Assembly (NCBI GenBank): GCA_965237505.1
Contig: CBDEFR010000004.1
Span: 372,001 to 436,000, forward strand
DNA length: 64,000 bases
Source of the DNA: NVTR01 sp965237505
GTDB lineage: Bacteria > Pseudomonadota > Alphaproteobacteria > Rhodobacterales > Rhodobacteraceae
Direction: 5' to 3'
In this document: one piece after another, positions 19,098-27,943 of the stretch
Layout of the letters: every line of letters begins with the position of its first letter
Numbering within the stretch: the first letter of the stretch is position 1
Notes under the pieces: generated by a model
Databases searched by the model: none
Told to the model about the DNA's origin: nothing
The model's input: only the letters and a program-made list of their open reading frames with translations
Made by a program: the position numbers and the translations under genes

Positions 19098-20472
19098 GAG
19101 CTATTGTCAAAAGTTGTGTATGGGCTGATCATGCGGCGGCGCGATCCTGGCGTTCTCCATCTACGAATTTGACGCCGCGAATGATCTCGGCGAGATGGTT
19201 CGATCCATCGAGTTTTCTCCATTTTCTCTGAGCGTACTGGCATAGTTTGAAGACCATGGCCATCGCCGTCTTGCGCGACAGGCAGCCCTTGGTCCGGTAG
19301 GTGCGCAGACGAACCGTGGCGAAGGTGCTCTCGATGGGGTTGGTCGTGCGTACATGCTTCCAGTGCTCGGCGGGGAAGTCGTAGAAGGTCAGCAGGACGT
19401 CGCGGTCCTTGGCCAGGCAGGCCGTGGTCTTGTCGTATTTCGGTCCGTAGGCTTCCAGGAAGAAGTCGAAGGCGTTCTCCGCCTCCTTCCTGGTCTCGGC
19501 CATCCAGATCTCCTGCAGGTGGCTCTTGGCCTTCTTCTGCAAGCCCTTGGGCAGCTTGTTCAAGACGTTGCCCGTCTTGTGCACCCAGCAGCGTTGCTCG
19601 CGGGCGCCTGGGTAGACCTGGCGGAGCGCCTTCCAGAAACCGAGCGCGCCGCCGCCGAGCGCCAGTTGCGGACCCATTTCAAGACCACGCCGCTTGAGGT
19701 CGAGCAACACCTCCAACCAGGACCGCTCGCTTTCGCGGTAGCCGTCGGTGATGGCGATCAGTTCCTTGCGTCCCGTGTCCGTAGCCCCGATGACGACCAG
19801 GATGCACTGCTTCTCCTCCTCCATGCGGGCGCCGAAATAGATGCCGTCCACCCAGAAATAGACGTAACGCTTGGCCGTGAGGTCGCGCCCTTGCCAGCAT
19901 TCCATCTCGTCTTGCCAGACCTCCTTCAGCCGGGTGATCGTGGAGGCCGAAAGGCCCGGCGCTTGCGTCCCCAACAGCGCCGCCAGCGCTTCCGAAAAGT
20001 CGCCGGTGGAGATGCCCTTCAGATACAGCCAGGGCAGGAGGTCTTCCAGGCTCTTGGTCCGGCGCAGATAGCGCGGCAGGATCGCCGACGTGAACCGGAT
20101 GGCGCCGTCACCCCGGTCCCGGACACGGGGCTGGCGCACGCTCACCGGGCCGATCCCGGTCTGGATGGCGCGTTCCGGCAGATATCCATTGCGCACAACC
20201 CGGCGGCGGCCGGCATCGTCAACAAGCGCCGCATAGGCCTCCAGAAACGAGGCGACCTCGGCTTCGATGGCCTGGGCCAAAAGCTTGCGCGCCCCAGCTT
20301 GCAGGACTTCCGTCAACGGGTCTTCCTGAAAATCGGCTGGGCTCCGAAAGGCGATAACGGTATTCTCTTCCATGGCGTATCCCTCCTTGGCTTCGCTCAA
20401 GTGGTGACATTCACAATCACCAGGATACGCCGCCTTCAATCCAACGCCGTACACAAGATTCGGTTATAGCTC
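19098..20472 (-). mobile_element. IS256-family element, complete
   Basis: The ends are imperfect inverted repeats: left GAGCTATTGTCAAAAG... at 19098 and right (reverse complement) GAGCTATAACCGAATC... ending at 20472, sharing the GAGCTAT core and TTGTGTA.GG. The flanks read AGCTTGGC (19090-19097) and GGCTTGGC (20473-20480), an apparent 8-bp target duplication with one mismatch. It sits between the binding-protein and ATPase genes of the sugar importer, in the same orientation. Confidence 0.88.
19129..20373 (-). CDS. IS256-family transposase (mutator type)
   Basis: A 414-residue mutator-type DDE transposase. The catalytic regions are VYFWVDGIYFGAR (Asp), LALGGGALGFWKALRQVYPGA (second Asp position replaced or shifted locally; the family has DG..G here) and TTNPIESTFATVRLRT (Glu). 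The start ATG at 20373 (MEENTVIAF) has a good ribosome site (GGAGGGA) in the preceding 15 bp; the longer frame to 20454 is less likely. In the second catalytic block LALGGGAL would be LVVGDGAL in many relatives, so the catalytic Asp seems absent and activity is uncertain. Confidence 0.85.
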   Translation of the reverse strand: MEENTVIAFRSPADFQEDPLTEVLQAGARKLLAQAIEAEVASFLEAYAALVDDAGRRRVVRNGYLPERAIQTGIGPVSVRQPRVRDRGDGAIRFTSAILPRYLRRTKSLEDLLPWLYLKGISTGDFSEALAALLGTQAPGLSASTITRLKEVWQDEMECWQGRDLTAKRYVYFWVDGIYFGARMEEEKQCILVVIGATDTGRKELIAITDGYRESERSWLEVLLDLKRRGLEMGPQLALGGGALGFWKALRQVYPGAREQRCWVHKTGNVLNKLPKGLQKKAKSHLQEIWMAETRKEAENAFDFFLEAYGPKYDKTTACLAKDRDVLLTFYDFPAEHWKHVRTTNPIESTFATVRLRTYRTKGCLSRKTAMAMVFKLCQYAQRKWRKLDGSNHLAEIIRGVKFVDGERQDRAAA

Positions 20473-20536
20473 GGCTTGGCATGAAAGAAGCGGAACCGCA
20501 GCAGCGGTCCCGCTTCCCGACCGAGGGCCGTGAAAA

Positions 20537-21511
20537 TCAGTAAGCGCTGTCGATATGCATCGCGGCGTTCGCCTTGGTGAAGATGCGGTCTTCGACCTTG
20601 ACCCAGGGTTCGATGGTTTCGCCGTTCGTGTAGCGCTTCATCGTCTCGCAGGCCAGGGGGCCGAAGAAGGGCGAGGACTCCACCGTCACGCCCATCTTGC
20701 CGTCGATGATGGCTTGCAGCGCGTCGCGCGTTCCGTCGATCGACACGACAAGCACGTCGTCGCCCGGCTTGCGGCCGGCCAACTCCAGCGCCTGGATGGC
20801 GCCGATGGCCATTTCGTCGTTGTGGGCATAGACGATGTTCACGTCGGGATGCGCCTGAAGCAAGGTCTCCATCACCTGGCGCCCGAGGTCGCGCGCGAAA
20901 TCGCCGGTCTGGGAAGCAACGATGGTCATGTTGTCATGCATGGCCATGACGTCGTCGAAACCCTTTTTGCGGTCGTTGGCCGGAGACGATCCGGTCGTGC
21001 CTTCCAGCTCCACGATGATGCCCGCGTCGCCCTTGAAGTTCTCGAGCGTCCATTCGGCGACACGGCGGCCCTGATCAATGAAGTCGGAACCCAGGAACGC
21101 CACGTAGTGCTCGCCGGCCCTGGCCACATTCGGATCGACAGAGCGGTCGACCAGGAACGTGGGAATGCTGGCGGCTTTGGCCTTCATCACCGCGGCCAAC
21201 AGCGGCTTTTCCTCGCGCGGGGGCAGGAACAGGACATCGATGCCCTGCGCGATCATGGAATCCACGTCGGCGACCTGCTTGGCCGCGGAACCGGCGGCAT
21301 CGGTTGCAACCAGGTCCCATCCACACTCGTCGGCGGTGTCATGGAAGGACTTGGTCTCTGCGATACGCCACGGATTGTTGCTTTCCATCTGCGCGAATCC
21401 GACCTTGTAGCGATCCTTCTTGGCCAAGGGAGGCAGATCTGCGGCGAGTGCACTTGACGCGACGAGAACCAAGCCTGCGGCCGTCGCAATCAAACGGGTG
21501 AGTCGGGTCAT
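20537..21511 (-). CDS. ytfQ: Periplasmic sugar-binding protein, YtfQ-like (galactofuranose type)
   Basis: A 324-residue periplasmic-binding protein (Peripla_BP_4). The N-terminal signal peptide (MTRLTRLIATAAGLVLVASSALA) should be cut near residue 23. Blocks shared with YtfQ are VGFAQMESNNPWRIAET, FLVDRSVD, VELEGTTGSSPANDRKKGF, IVASQTGDFARDLG and VYAHNDEMAIGAIQAL. The ligand is therefore probably a galactofuranose-like sugar (inference), which would suit the neighbouring galactoside operon. It is the first gene of the importer operon, now separated from ytfR by IS256, and divergent from a LacI-type gene. Confidence 0.87.
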   Translation of the reverse strand: MTRLTRLIATAAGLVLVASSALAADLPPLAKKDRYKVGFAQMESNNPWRIAETKSFHDTADECGWDLVATDAAGSAAKQVADVDSMIAQGIDVLFLPPREEKPLLAAVMKAKAASIPTFLVDRSVDPNVARAGEHYVAFLGSDFIDQGRRVAEWTLENFKGDAGIIVELEGTTGSSPANDRKKGFDDVMAMHDNMTIVASQTGDFARDLGRQVMETLLQAHPDVNIVYAHNDEMAIGAIQALELAGRKPGDDVLVVSIDGTRDALQAIIDGKMGVTVESSPFFGPLACETMKRYTNGETIEPWVKVEDRIFTKANAAMHIDSAY

Positions 21512-21585
21512 GAGGATCCTCTCCTGATTCTGCGGCGGCGCATTCCGCCTTGAGATGAGTAGACCATGACGGTTGCATTGAAGTC

Positions 21586-21599
21586 AATAAATATTTATT
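21586..21599. promoter_or_regulatory. AT-rich perfect palindrome in the ytfQ/lacI-type intergenic region
   Basis: AATAAAT-ATTTATT is a perfect 14-bp palindrome in the 194-bp region between divergent ytfQ (start 21511) and the LacI-type gene (start 21706). It could be an operator or overlap a -10 region. It lacks the central CG usual for LacI-family operators, so assignment to this regulator is uncertain. ytfQ has a ribosome site GAGGAT just upstream of its ATG. Confidence 0.35.
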
Positions 21600-21705
21600 A
21601 GTTATCGTGTTGATGCTGACGAGACACCTTGGATGTGATAAGTTCGCATTCAAAATCAGGCCATTGCATACGCTAACAGGTGTGTAGAGGAAACGGGGGC
21701 CGGGC

Positions 21706-22785
21706 GTGGTGGAGGCACTGAAGCCGCCGACAATCGGGGTAGGCCGGATACGGGGCCGACGCCGGGTCACGATGACCGACGTCGCGCGCGTGGCCGGCTG
21801 CTCCCAGTCCACTGTCTCCTTCGTTCTCAACAACAACACGACCGTCCAGATCTCCGAGGCGACGCGGAAACGGGTCAAACGCGTCGCCGACGATCTCGGC
21901 TATGAGGGTGTGCCGGCTCTGCCCAGAGAAGAAGCCAATTCGACAGCGGCTCGCGTCATCGCCTTCGTCGTGGACAGCCTCTCGACGAGTTGGGAGGCTC
22001 CGGCCGCGCTCGCGGGCGTCCGGCGGGCGGCCCGCAGCGCCGGTGCTCTGGTCCTGGCCGCGGAGACCCAGAATGATCAGCGGATCGAGCCGAAAACACT
22101 GTCCCTCCTGATCGAGCAGGAGGTCGAGGCGATTATCTACGCCTGTGTCCACACCAGGGAGGTCGTTCTGCCCGACACGCTGAAGGCGACCGACATCCCG
22201 GTCTATCTGCTTAATTGCCATACCAAGGACAACGCCCGTCCCGCGGTCGTGCCCAGCGAAATCGCGGGCGGTCAGCGCGCAACCAATGTCCTGATCGATG
22301 CCGGGCACACCCGCATCGCCACCATCACTGGCGAGCCCTACATGGCGGCGACCGGGGATCGCTTGACAGGCTATCGGAGAGCCCTGGCAACGGTGGACAT
22401 TCCCTTCGATCCAAACCTCGTCGTCGAGGGAGACTGGTCCGCCAGCGCCGGGTTCAACGGCACCATGAAGCTCCTGGAACTCGACCGGGCGCCGACGGCG
22501 ATATTCTGCCAGAACGATCGCATGGCGATCGGCTGCTACGAGGCGCTGAAAGAAAGCGGATACGCGATTCCCGGCGACATGTCGGTCGTCGGCTATGATG
22601 ACGAGGAGATCTCCCGCCATCTCTTCCCGCCGCTGACGACACTGATCCTGCCACATCGGGCCATGGGATTCTGGGTGGTCGAGCAGCACGTTCACCCGCC
22701 GACGAGGCAAGACGACCCCTTTGTGGTGACCAAGCTCGAGTGCGAGCTTGTCGAGCGCAACTCCGTAGCCGCCCCGAGAGGGTAG
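21706..22785 (+). CDS. LacI-family transcriptional regulator of the sugar importer
   Basis: A 359-residue LacI/GalR regulator: N-terminal helix-turn-helix MTDVARVAGCSQSTVSFVLN, hinge, and a periplasmic-binding-like effector domain (VIAFVVDSLS, LLNCHTKD, ATITGEP, FCQNDRMAIGCYEAL, SVVGYDDEEISRHLFPPLTT). The start is GTG 21706; ATG 21773, just before the HTH, is an alternative that gives a more usual N-terminus. Divergent to ytfQ, it probably represses the importer in the absence of its sugar (inference from arrangement). Confidence 0.88.
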   Translation: MVEALKPPTIGVGRIRGRRRVTMTDVARVAGCSQSTVSFVLNNNTTVQISEATRKRVKRVADDLGYEGVPALPREEANSTAARVIAFVVDSLSTSWEAPAALAGVRRAARSAGALVLAAETQNDQRIEPKTLSLLIEQEVEAIIYACVHTREVVLPDTLKATDIPVYLLNCHTKDNARPAVVPSEIAGGQRATNVLIDAGHTRIATITGEPYMAATGDRLTGYRRALATVDIPFDPNLVVEGDWSASAGFNGTMKLLELDRAPTAIFCQNDRMAIGCYEALKESGYAIPGDMSVVGYDDEEISRHLFPPLTTLILPHRAMGFWVVEQHVHPPTRQDDPFVVTKLECELVERNSVAAPRG

Positions 22786-22905
22786 CCGCTTCCCAGAGGT
22801 AACTCGCGACGCTGGACGGTGGTGCTTGACAGTCGAGAGTGTTGTTCGGCGCGAGAGTTCGACACCGATCAGCGTGATAACTCACTAATCTGATTGCAAT
22901 GTGAG

Positions 22906-23345
22906 GAGCTATAGCCGAATCTTGGTGACGGTTTGGGTCAGGCGGCGGCTTGAGGTTGTTGCCTGACGGCTTCGATTCCGTCGATGAACTTTACGCCGCC
23001 GATCAGCTTGGGCAACTGGTTGTGTCCGTCGAGGCGGCGCCAACTGTTCTGTGCCGCCTGGGCGAGTTTGAAGACCATGGCGAGCGCCGTCTTGTTGGAG
23101 AGGCATCCCTTGGATCGCACGGTACGGTGTCGCACGGTGGCGAATGTGCTTTCGATGGGGTTGGTGGTGCGCAGATGCTTCCAATGCTCGGCGGGAAAGT
23201 CGTAGAACGCCAGCATCGTCGCGCGATCCTTGACCAGGCATGCGGCCGCCTTGTCGTATTTGACGGCGTAGGTCTCGATGAAGGCGTCGAAGGCGCTGTC
23301 TGCGTCGTTCCTGGTCTCGGCCATCCAGATCTCCTGGAGAGCACG
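22906..23345 (-). pseudogene. IS256-family transposase, C-terminal fragment with element end
   Basis: The element end GAGCTATAGCCGAATCTTG starts at 22906, like the complete IS256. The frame up to 22938 gives the last ~135 residues of a second IS256-type transposase (LQEIWMAETR, FYDFPAEHWKHLRTTNPIESTFATVRHRT, GGVKFIDG). Homology stops at about 23342, exactly where TGTCA of another transposon end begins. It differs in sequence from the 19129-20373 transposase, so it is a separate IS. Confidence 0.85.
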
Positions 23346-23526
23346 TGTCATAGTAGCCTTATTTAGGAGAATCGTGATTGGAAATACTGAATGTTTTCAG
23401 CGGGTATTTGTAGTGCAATTTATGATATTGCCTAGTTAATTATGATACTGTAGTGTTAATTACGATACGGTCTTTGTTTGTGGATAAGTATCAACTTTTG
23501 ATGTTAGCAAATTACAGGAGACCACC
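23346..23526 (+). mobile_element. Terminus of a TniA/TnsB-type (Tn5053/Tn402/Tn7-like) transposon
   Basis: TGTCATAGTAGCC starts at 23346, directly where the IS256 fragment is broken; TGTCA is a common terminus of TniA-type transposons. The following 180 bp are AT-rich and non-coding, contain the 20-bp-period repeats at 23411-23470, and end with AGGAG plus a GTG start for a TniA/TnsB-like gene. Terminus, repeated binding sites and transposase gene in this order is the layout of such transposon ends. The opposite end is not in the window. Confidence 0.6.
23411..23470 (+). repeat. Three tandem 20-bp repeats, probable transposase-binding sites
   Basis: The core motifs AATTTATGATATTG (from 23417), TAATTATGATACTG (from 23437) and TAATTACGATACGG (from 23457) are spaced exactly 20 bp apart. 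Consensus within each unit is about TTAATTAYGATACTG, preceded by TAGTG in units 1 and 3. Regular iterons next to a transposase gene at a TGTCA end suggest binding sites of the TniA/TnsB-like protein. Confidence 0.65.
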
Positions 23527-23796
23527 GTGCGCAAAGAAGCGACGGCGCTGAGTCGTGCTAAAGTTCTGCGCCCGATATTAGAGATTGAGGAGCAGGGCTT
23601 TCCTGTAAGTTGTGCGTTAGAAGATGCCGCTCATGATTTGGGCCTTTCCAAGAGCCATACTTGGCGTTTGTATCGTCGTATGAAAGCCAACGATGCCCGT
23701 TCGAGCGCGCTTGATTTGCAGCGGCGTGGCCCGAAAAAGGGCACCCGTCGATTGTCTGGAGAAGTTGAACAGATCATTGAATGCAGCCTCAGGCAG
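23527..23796 (+). pseudogene. TniA/TnsB-like (Mu-type) transposase, N-terminal fragment
   Basis: A GTG start at 23527 with ribosome site AGGAG opens about 90 residues with a helix-turn-helix (DAAHDLGLSKSHTWRLYRRM) and the linker LQRRGPKKGTRRLSGEVEQIIE, typical of the N-terminal domain of TniA/TnsB/Mu-type transposases. An IS5 element begins at 23797 and replaces the catalytic domain. The product is therefore at most a DNA-binding fragment. Confidence 0.65.
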
Positions 23797-24897
23797 GGCG
23801 TTGTTGCATGGATCAGACAATAGTCACAAGCCGCCCTTACCCGTGATACAGGCTATGAGATTTGTTTGAACACGGGTCGGCCGAGTTCGGTCATTTTGTT
23901 GAGAATGGCGACGCCGATTTTGGCCTCCGTTTGCTGATTTTCGAAACAGCGGGCTTTCAGTTTTGGCCCGATAATAGCCTTCCAGCGCCCCATCTGTGTC
24001 TCAATTCTACTGCGCTGATTGTAGCCACTGCCAGATTGCCAGGCCATGCGGCCATGAGTTTGAATTTTAACAATATGTCGGTCTCGAAGTGAGGGAAAAC
24101 ACTTGGATTGCGGGCTTGGAATGGCGTTCTTCGGTGGAGGAATAATGATTTCAACCGCCTCGCCAAATCGTGCCTTAAGCAAGTCACTGGTCGGTGCGCC
24201 GTCGTAGGCACCGTCCGCTATAAACCGGGAGACCGGAGTGCCAATCTGATTTAATAGATCAGGCAGCACTGTTGGATCGCCAACGTCATCCAGCGTTAAA
24301 TCCGAACAAACGATATCGCCAGTCACAAGGTTCAGACCAAGGTGAAGTTTACGCCACCGTTTGCGTTTGGCCTTTACATTATACTTGCTTTGCAGCCACT
24401 CACCCTCATCGAAAACCTTCAAACCCGTACTGTCGATGGCCAAGTGGACCGGATCTGTTATTTTGATTTTGGGCCTTGCCGGAAGGCTCAGACCACGCCC
24501 TCGGCGCGACAGGGTCGAGAAATCAGGAACTGAAATTTCCAGCAGCATCAGCTTTGATATGCTGCGTATCAGCCCTTGGGTCTGGCGCAGCGGCAACCTG
24601 TAAACCATGCCCAGCGTCAGGCACATCGTGATCGCCAGATCCGAGTATCGCGGCTGGCCGCCGCGCGACCTGCGCCGTGGTGCTGCCCAGTGCTTTCGCG
24701 CATCCCCTGTGATCCAGACCGTCAAATCACCACGATTTCGCAGGCTTTCATTATACCCGCACCAGTTCGTCACCCGATATTTCTTCTTCGCAAACTTGTG
24801 CCGGCGGGAGGTGTTGAATTAATGCGGCATTAAGCATATCCGTGGTCGTGGCAAAAGCCTGTGTTAACACTTGACACCCGATCCGTGCAACAACGCC
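23797..24897 (-). mobile_element. IS5-family element, copy 1 (1101 bp)
   Basis: The terminal inverted repeats are GGCGTTGTTGCATGGATC at 23797 and, reverse complement, GGCGTTGTTGCACGGATC ending at 24897. The left flank is a TniA-like gene and the right flank is an IS21 istA gene, with no target duplication (...CTCAGGCAG / GTGTGCAGG). The element therefore marks a deletion or recombination point. It is nearly identical to copy 2 (41841-42941), which lies in opposite orientation. Confidence 0.88.
23853..24830 (-). pseudogene. IS5-family transposase, nonsense mutation at codon 4
   Basis: Same 325-residue DDE transposase as copy 2, but codon 4 is TAA (24819-24821) where copy 2 has AAA (MPHK versus MPH-stop). 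The rest of the frame is open from a GTG at 24773 (MTNWCGYNESLRNRGD) and keeps the catalytic motifs HLAIDSTGLKVF, FIADGAYDGAPT and QRSRIETQMGRWK. A shortened product from an internal start is possible. One further difference from copy 2 is Val instead of Phe in RFGEAVEII. Confidence 0.85.
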
Positions 24898-26284
24898 GTG
24901 TGCAGGCGGTTTCCAGGCGATCCCGGCCAAAGGTCTTGGCCAGCCGCAAAATACCCATGCAGGACCGGTAGCCCTGTTCCGGATGACGGCGCTCACGCAT
25001 GATAACCTCGACATAGGCTTCGGTGTTTGGGCCGATCCTGGCGGCCTGTCGGCGTATTCTTTCGGGCGTCCAATCTGTCCGGAACCGGTGGTTTGCTGGC
25101 ATGTGATCACGATGGGTGGAATGCTGGCGATTGCCGGATGTGCGCTGATGCGCCGCCACGCGTTGCCCTTTAAAATATACCTCAATTGTTCGCGCGGTGA
25201 TCCTGGCCCACAGCTTTTGCTTCAACAGCTGATGCGGAACAGAGTAATAATGCCGTCCCACATCTATGTGGTAATCAAGGCCAACCCGGCATTCTTTCCA
25301 TTCAGCGTAAACATAGGGCTCGACCGGCAAGGGCTTCAGGGCATGCCTGTCCAGCGTCTTAAACAAATCCCGGCGGCTGGCCCCCAGATGCCGGGTCACT
25401 TTCCCATTCAACTGGTCCATTAAGGGTCGGATCTCAGCGTTCAACTCATCGAGACTGAAGAAGCGCTGATTGCGCAGACGTGCCAGAATCCAGCGTTCGA
25501 CCAAGAGCACAGCCCCTTCGACCTTTGCCTTGTCTTTGGGCTTTCTTGGCCGGGCCGGAACAATGGCTGTATCGTAATGGACCGCCATATCCGCATAGGT
25601 GCGGTTGATGGATGGTTCATAGAAACAGGCCTTGGTCACACCGGCCTTGAGATTGTCCGATACCACTTGCGCGGGCACCCCGCCGAAGAACCCAAAAGCC
25701 CGGACATGGCTGGATATCCAGTCGGGCAATGATTGCGTCCAGCTGGCTTCCACATAGGTGTAACTGGACGCCCCCAGCGTGGCGACAAATAGCTGCGCCG
25801 TCCTCACCTCGCCTGTCTGAGGGCAGACCACATCCATGGTCGCCCCGGCATAATCCACAAACAGACGCTCACCGGCAGGATGCCTTTGGCGCATCACCGG
25901 CGACAGCTTGCCCTCCCACCGTGTATAAAGTTCACAAAACCGGCTATAGCCATAACCGTTGGGATGGACGGCCCGGTACTCTTCCCAGAGCAGCGAAAGT
26001 GTCACGCCCTTCCGGCGCAACTCGCCATGCATAAAGGCCCAGTCTGGTTGCGGATAAGACCCGCATACATCGCCAGCCGTGCGGGGAAACAGCAGGCCTT
26101 CAATATCTCCATCGCTCAGATCTGCTGGCAAAGGCCACGACAGGCCAGCCACATCGGCGCGGTGCAAATAATCCGATACTGTCGCCCGCCCCAAAGACAG
26201 GCTCAGCGCCATCTGACGACCTGATAATCCATCCGCCCGAAGTCGCAGGGCTTCTCGTATCTTCCGCATTGGCAATCTCTTCAT
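24898..26284 (-). pseudogene. istA: IS21-family IstA, C-terminus lost to IS5
   Basis: About 462 residues: HTH MRKIREALRLRADGLSGRQMALSLSLGRATVSDYL, catalytic LFVDYAGATMDVV (Asp) and FFGGVPAQVVSDNLKAGV (Asp), and Glu region PRKPKDKAKVEGAVLLVERWIL. It is followed by the C-terminal beta domain. The native frame is lost at RLETACT where the IS5 inverted repeat starts; about 40 residues are missing. The start is ATG 26284. Confidence 0.87.
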
Positions 26285-26462
26285 TCGGCTCCCTCTCGTT
26301 CAAAAAGAACGGCAGGATAACCGCGTTAAGGATCGCCTCGTGGCAGCAATATCTCAGGTGAAAACAGGGGGGCCGGATGCCCCGGAATCCCCGGCCGGAT
26401 CAAATCGGTATGGGTGGCCGGATGTTAGCGGAATCACTGGCCGGATCGCCCCGGAATACGCA
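24898..26462 (-). mobile_element. IS21-family element, left part (copy 2, different subgroup)
   Basis: The end near 26462 (reverse complement TGCGTATTCCGGGG) and several internal GGCCGGAT/CCGGAAT repeats between 26370 and 26460 are IS21-type multiple end repeats. The istA gene follows and is cut at 24897 by IS5; istB and the other end are missing. It belongs to a subgroup different from copy 1, but is related to the istA fragment at 62711-62899. Confidence 0.75.
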
Positions 26463-26790
26463 AAGAAGCTCTAAACAACGAAAGTGGTAGGGCGGCGGCG
26501 TTTTTTTGGCCACATGAATTCCGCACGAGGGTCTCTCTGCAATTTTCTGGCTAGTCCTCTGCCCAATTCGACACTTGTTGCAGGTTTGCGACCGTTGCGT
26601 CCGATGGGTGTGGTTCGGTCGTCATTCAAGTTGATGAGGCGTCGTCGCCAACATGCGATAGTTCGTACCTCAACACATAAGTCGGTTCACACTGCTTCAT
26701 GCTTTGAGAGACCTCTATGACAATTAGATGCCACTTGTTGCTCGCATGGAATTCGCCCGGTTTGATGGACACTTTTCACTTGAAGAAGGA
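26463..26790. other. No recognisable gene
   Basis: This 328-bp stretch lies between the IS21 end and an IS3 relic. A 78-codon open frame (26484-26720) has the Arg/Ser-rich composition of a chance frame and no recognisable motif. An IS3-type leader with ribosome site AAGAAGGAGAG sits at its right edge (26781-26792). Confidence 0.5.
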
Positions 26791-26801
26791 GAGTGTCTTA
26801 C

Positions 26802-27134
26802 ATGCCGAGAACAAGGAGCCCGTACCCTGCGGAGTTCAGGGATCAATTGGTTGCGCCGGCGCGGGCCGGACGGAGTGTTAAGAGCCTGGCGCGGGAGTTT
26901 GAACCCTGCGCTGCAAGCATTCATGGCTGGATCAAGCAAGTCGAGATCGACAATCGTGATCGCAGCGACGGCCTGACAAGCGAAGAGCGCGAAGAACCGC
27001 GGCGCCTTCGTCGAGAAGTCAGGCAACTGCGCCAGGAACGTGACAAAATGTCAAAGGCCGCGGCTTGGTTTGCACAAAACGACGTGACATCGCAGAGTTC
27101 TTCCAATTTACGAAGCGCAAACCATCAAATGTAA
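26802..27134 (+). pseudogene. IS3-family OrfA relic
   Basis: MPRTRSPYPAEFRDQL starts the OrfA of an IS3-family element: helix-turn-helix with LAREFEPCAASIHGWIKQ, then the coiled-coil RRLRREVRQLRQERDKMSKAAAWFA. After AAAWFAQND the usual C-terminus is lost and the sequence jumps to the end of OrfB at about 27137, so a deletion of most of OrfB has occurred. Confidence 0.8.
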
Positions 27135-27136
27135 TC

Positions 27137-27435
27137 CACCATTCGGATCAGGGGTCGCAATACACATCGGTGGCCTTTGGTCTGCGCTGCAGAGAATTGG
27201 GCGGGCGACCCTAAATGGGATCTGTTGGGGACTGCTACGACAACGTCACAAGCGAGAGCTTCTTCGCCACCCTCGAATGCGAACTGCTGGATCGCAGGAA
27301 GTTCAAAACCAAGGCTGACGCCCGCGTCGCATGCCTCGAGTTCATCGAAGGCTGGTAAAATCCCTCTCGCCGACATTCGCATTTAGGGTATTAGTCACCG
27401 ATCAACTACGAAAGGATCGCCGCTGAAGGGCTGGA
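27137..27435 (+). pseudogene. IS3-family OrfB C-terminal relic with three stops
   Basis: One frame reads HSDQGSQYTSVAFGLRCREL...GSVGDCYDNV.SESFFATLECELLDRRKFKT...EFIEGW-NP.RRHS.LGY-SPINYE, clearly the end of an IS3 transposase. TAA stops replace codons at about 27211, 27357 and 27384. Catalytic Asp and Glu positions remain, but the gene is dead. The same orientation and type as OrfA at 26802-27134 makes these the two ends of one decayed IS. Confidence 0.8.
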
Positions 27436-27943
27436 ATCTATAAGCCTATGTCCGTCCATCAAACCCGGGGAACTCCAAAGACTTCGTCGCAGCTCTGTGC
27501 GCGAAGCGCGTCGATCTGACGATCCAATTTTGAGTGACGGTAGCGGCGCGGTCGTATCCAATTTTCTTCGTTTGAGTATAACGAACTGGCGTCAATATAC
27601 ACCAGATTTATGCGTTACCAAATAGCCAAAGGCCACTACGAGTGTCTGGTGTGCGGAAACTTCCGGCCCTTGGCTGACGTAGCTCTAGCCAGCGAGAACG
27701 GCCCTAGACAGCCATTGGTGAACATCGCAGCGAACGATAGGAATGAGCCATTCCGTTGCAAAACTCGAATAGCAATCCAATTCCCCCGATCTAACAGAAT
27801 ACAATTTTCGAGAGGCTGCGGTTCCCGAACCCGGCTTGCATTTTGCCTCGCTTGGAGAACGGCTTCGCAAATCCAAATGCGAGAATCTGACCGTCGGAGT
27901 TTCTCAACAATAAGCCCAATCACCACGTTCGATTGCAGCGTTT
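27436..27943. other. No convincing gene
   Basis: There are open frames on both strands (27610-27945 forward, 27636-27926 reverse), but neither has a ribosome site, recognisable domain or coding-like composition. The sequence looks like decayed intergenic or pseudogene DNA leading into the 231-bp tandem repeat. Confidence 0.5.

Noticed and set aside
19354..20469. 371-codon plus-strand frame over the IS256 transposase
   Set aside because: Antisense shadow; the real transposase is on the minus strand with proper ends and ribosome site.
20555..21457. 300-codon plus-strand frame over the binding-protein gene
   Set aside because: It is antisense to a YtfQ-like protein with signal peptide; the His/Arg/Gly-rich composition is not protein-like.
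23411..23470. Possible CRISPR array
   Set aside because: The units are 20 bp tandem repeats with no unique spacers, next to a transposase gene. They are better explained as transposase-binding sites.
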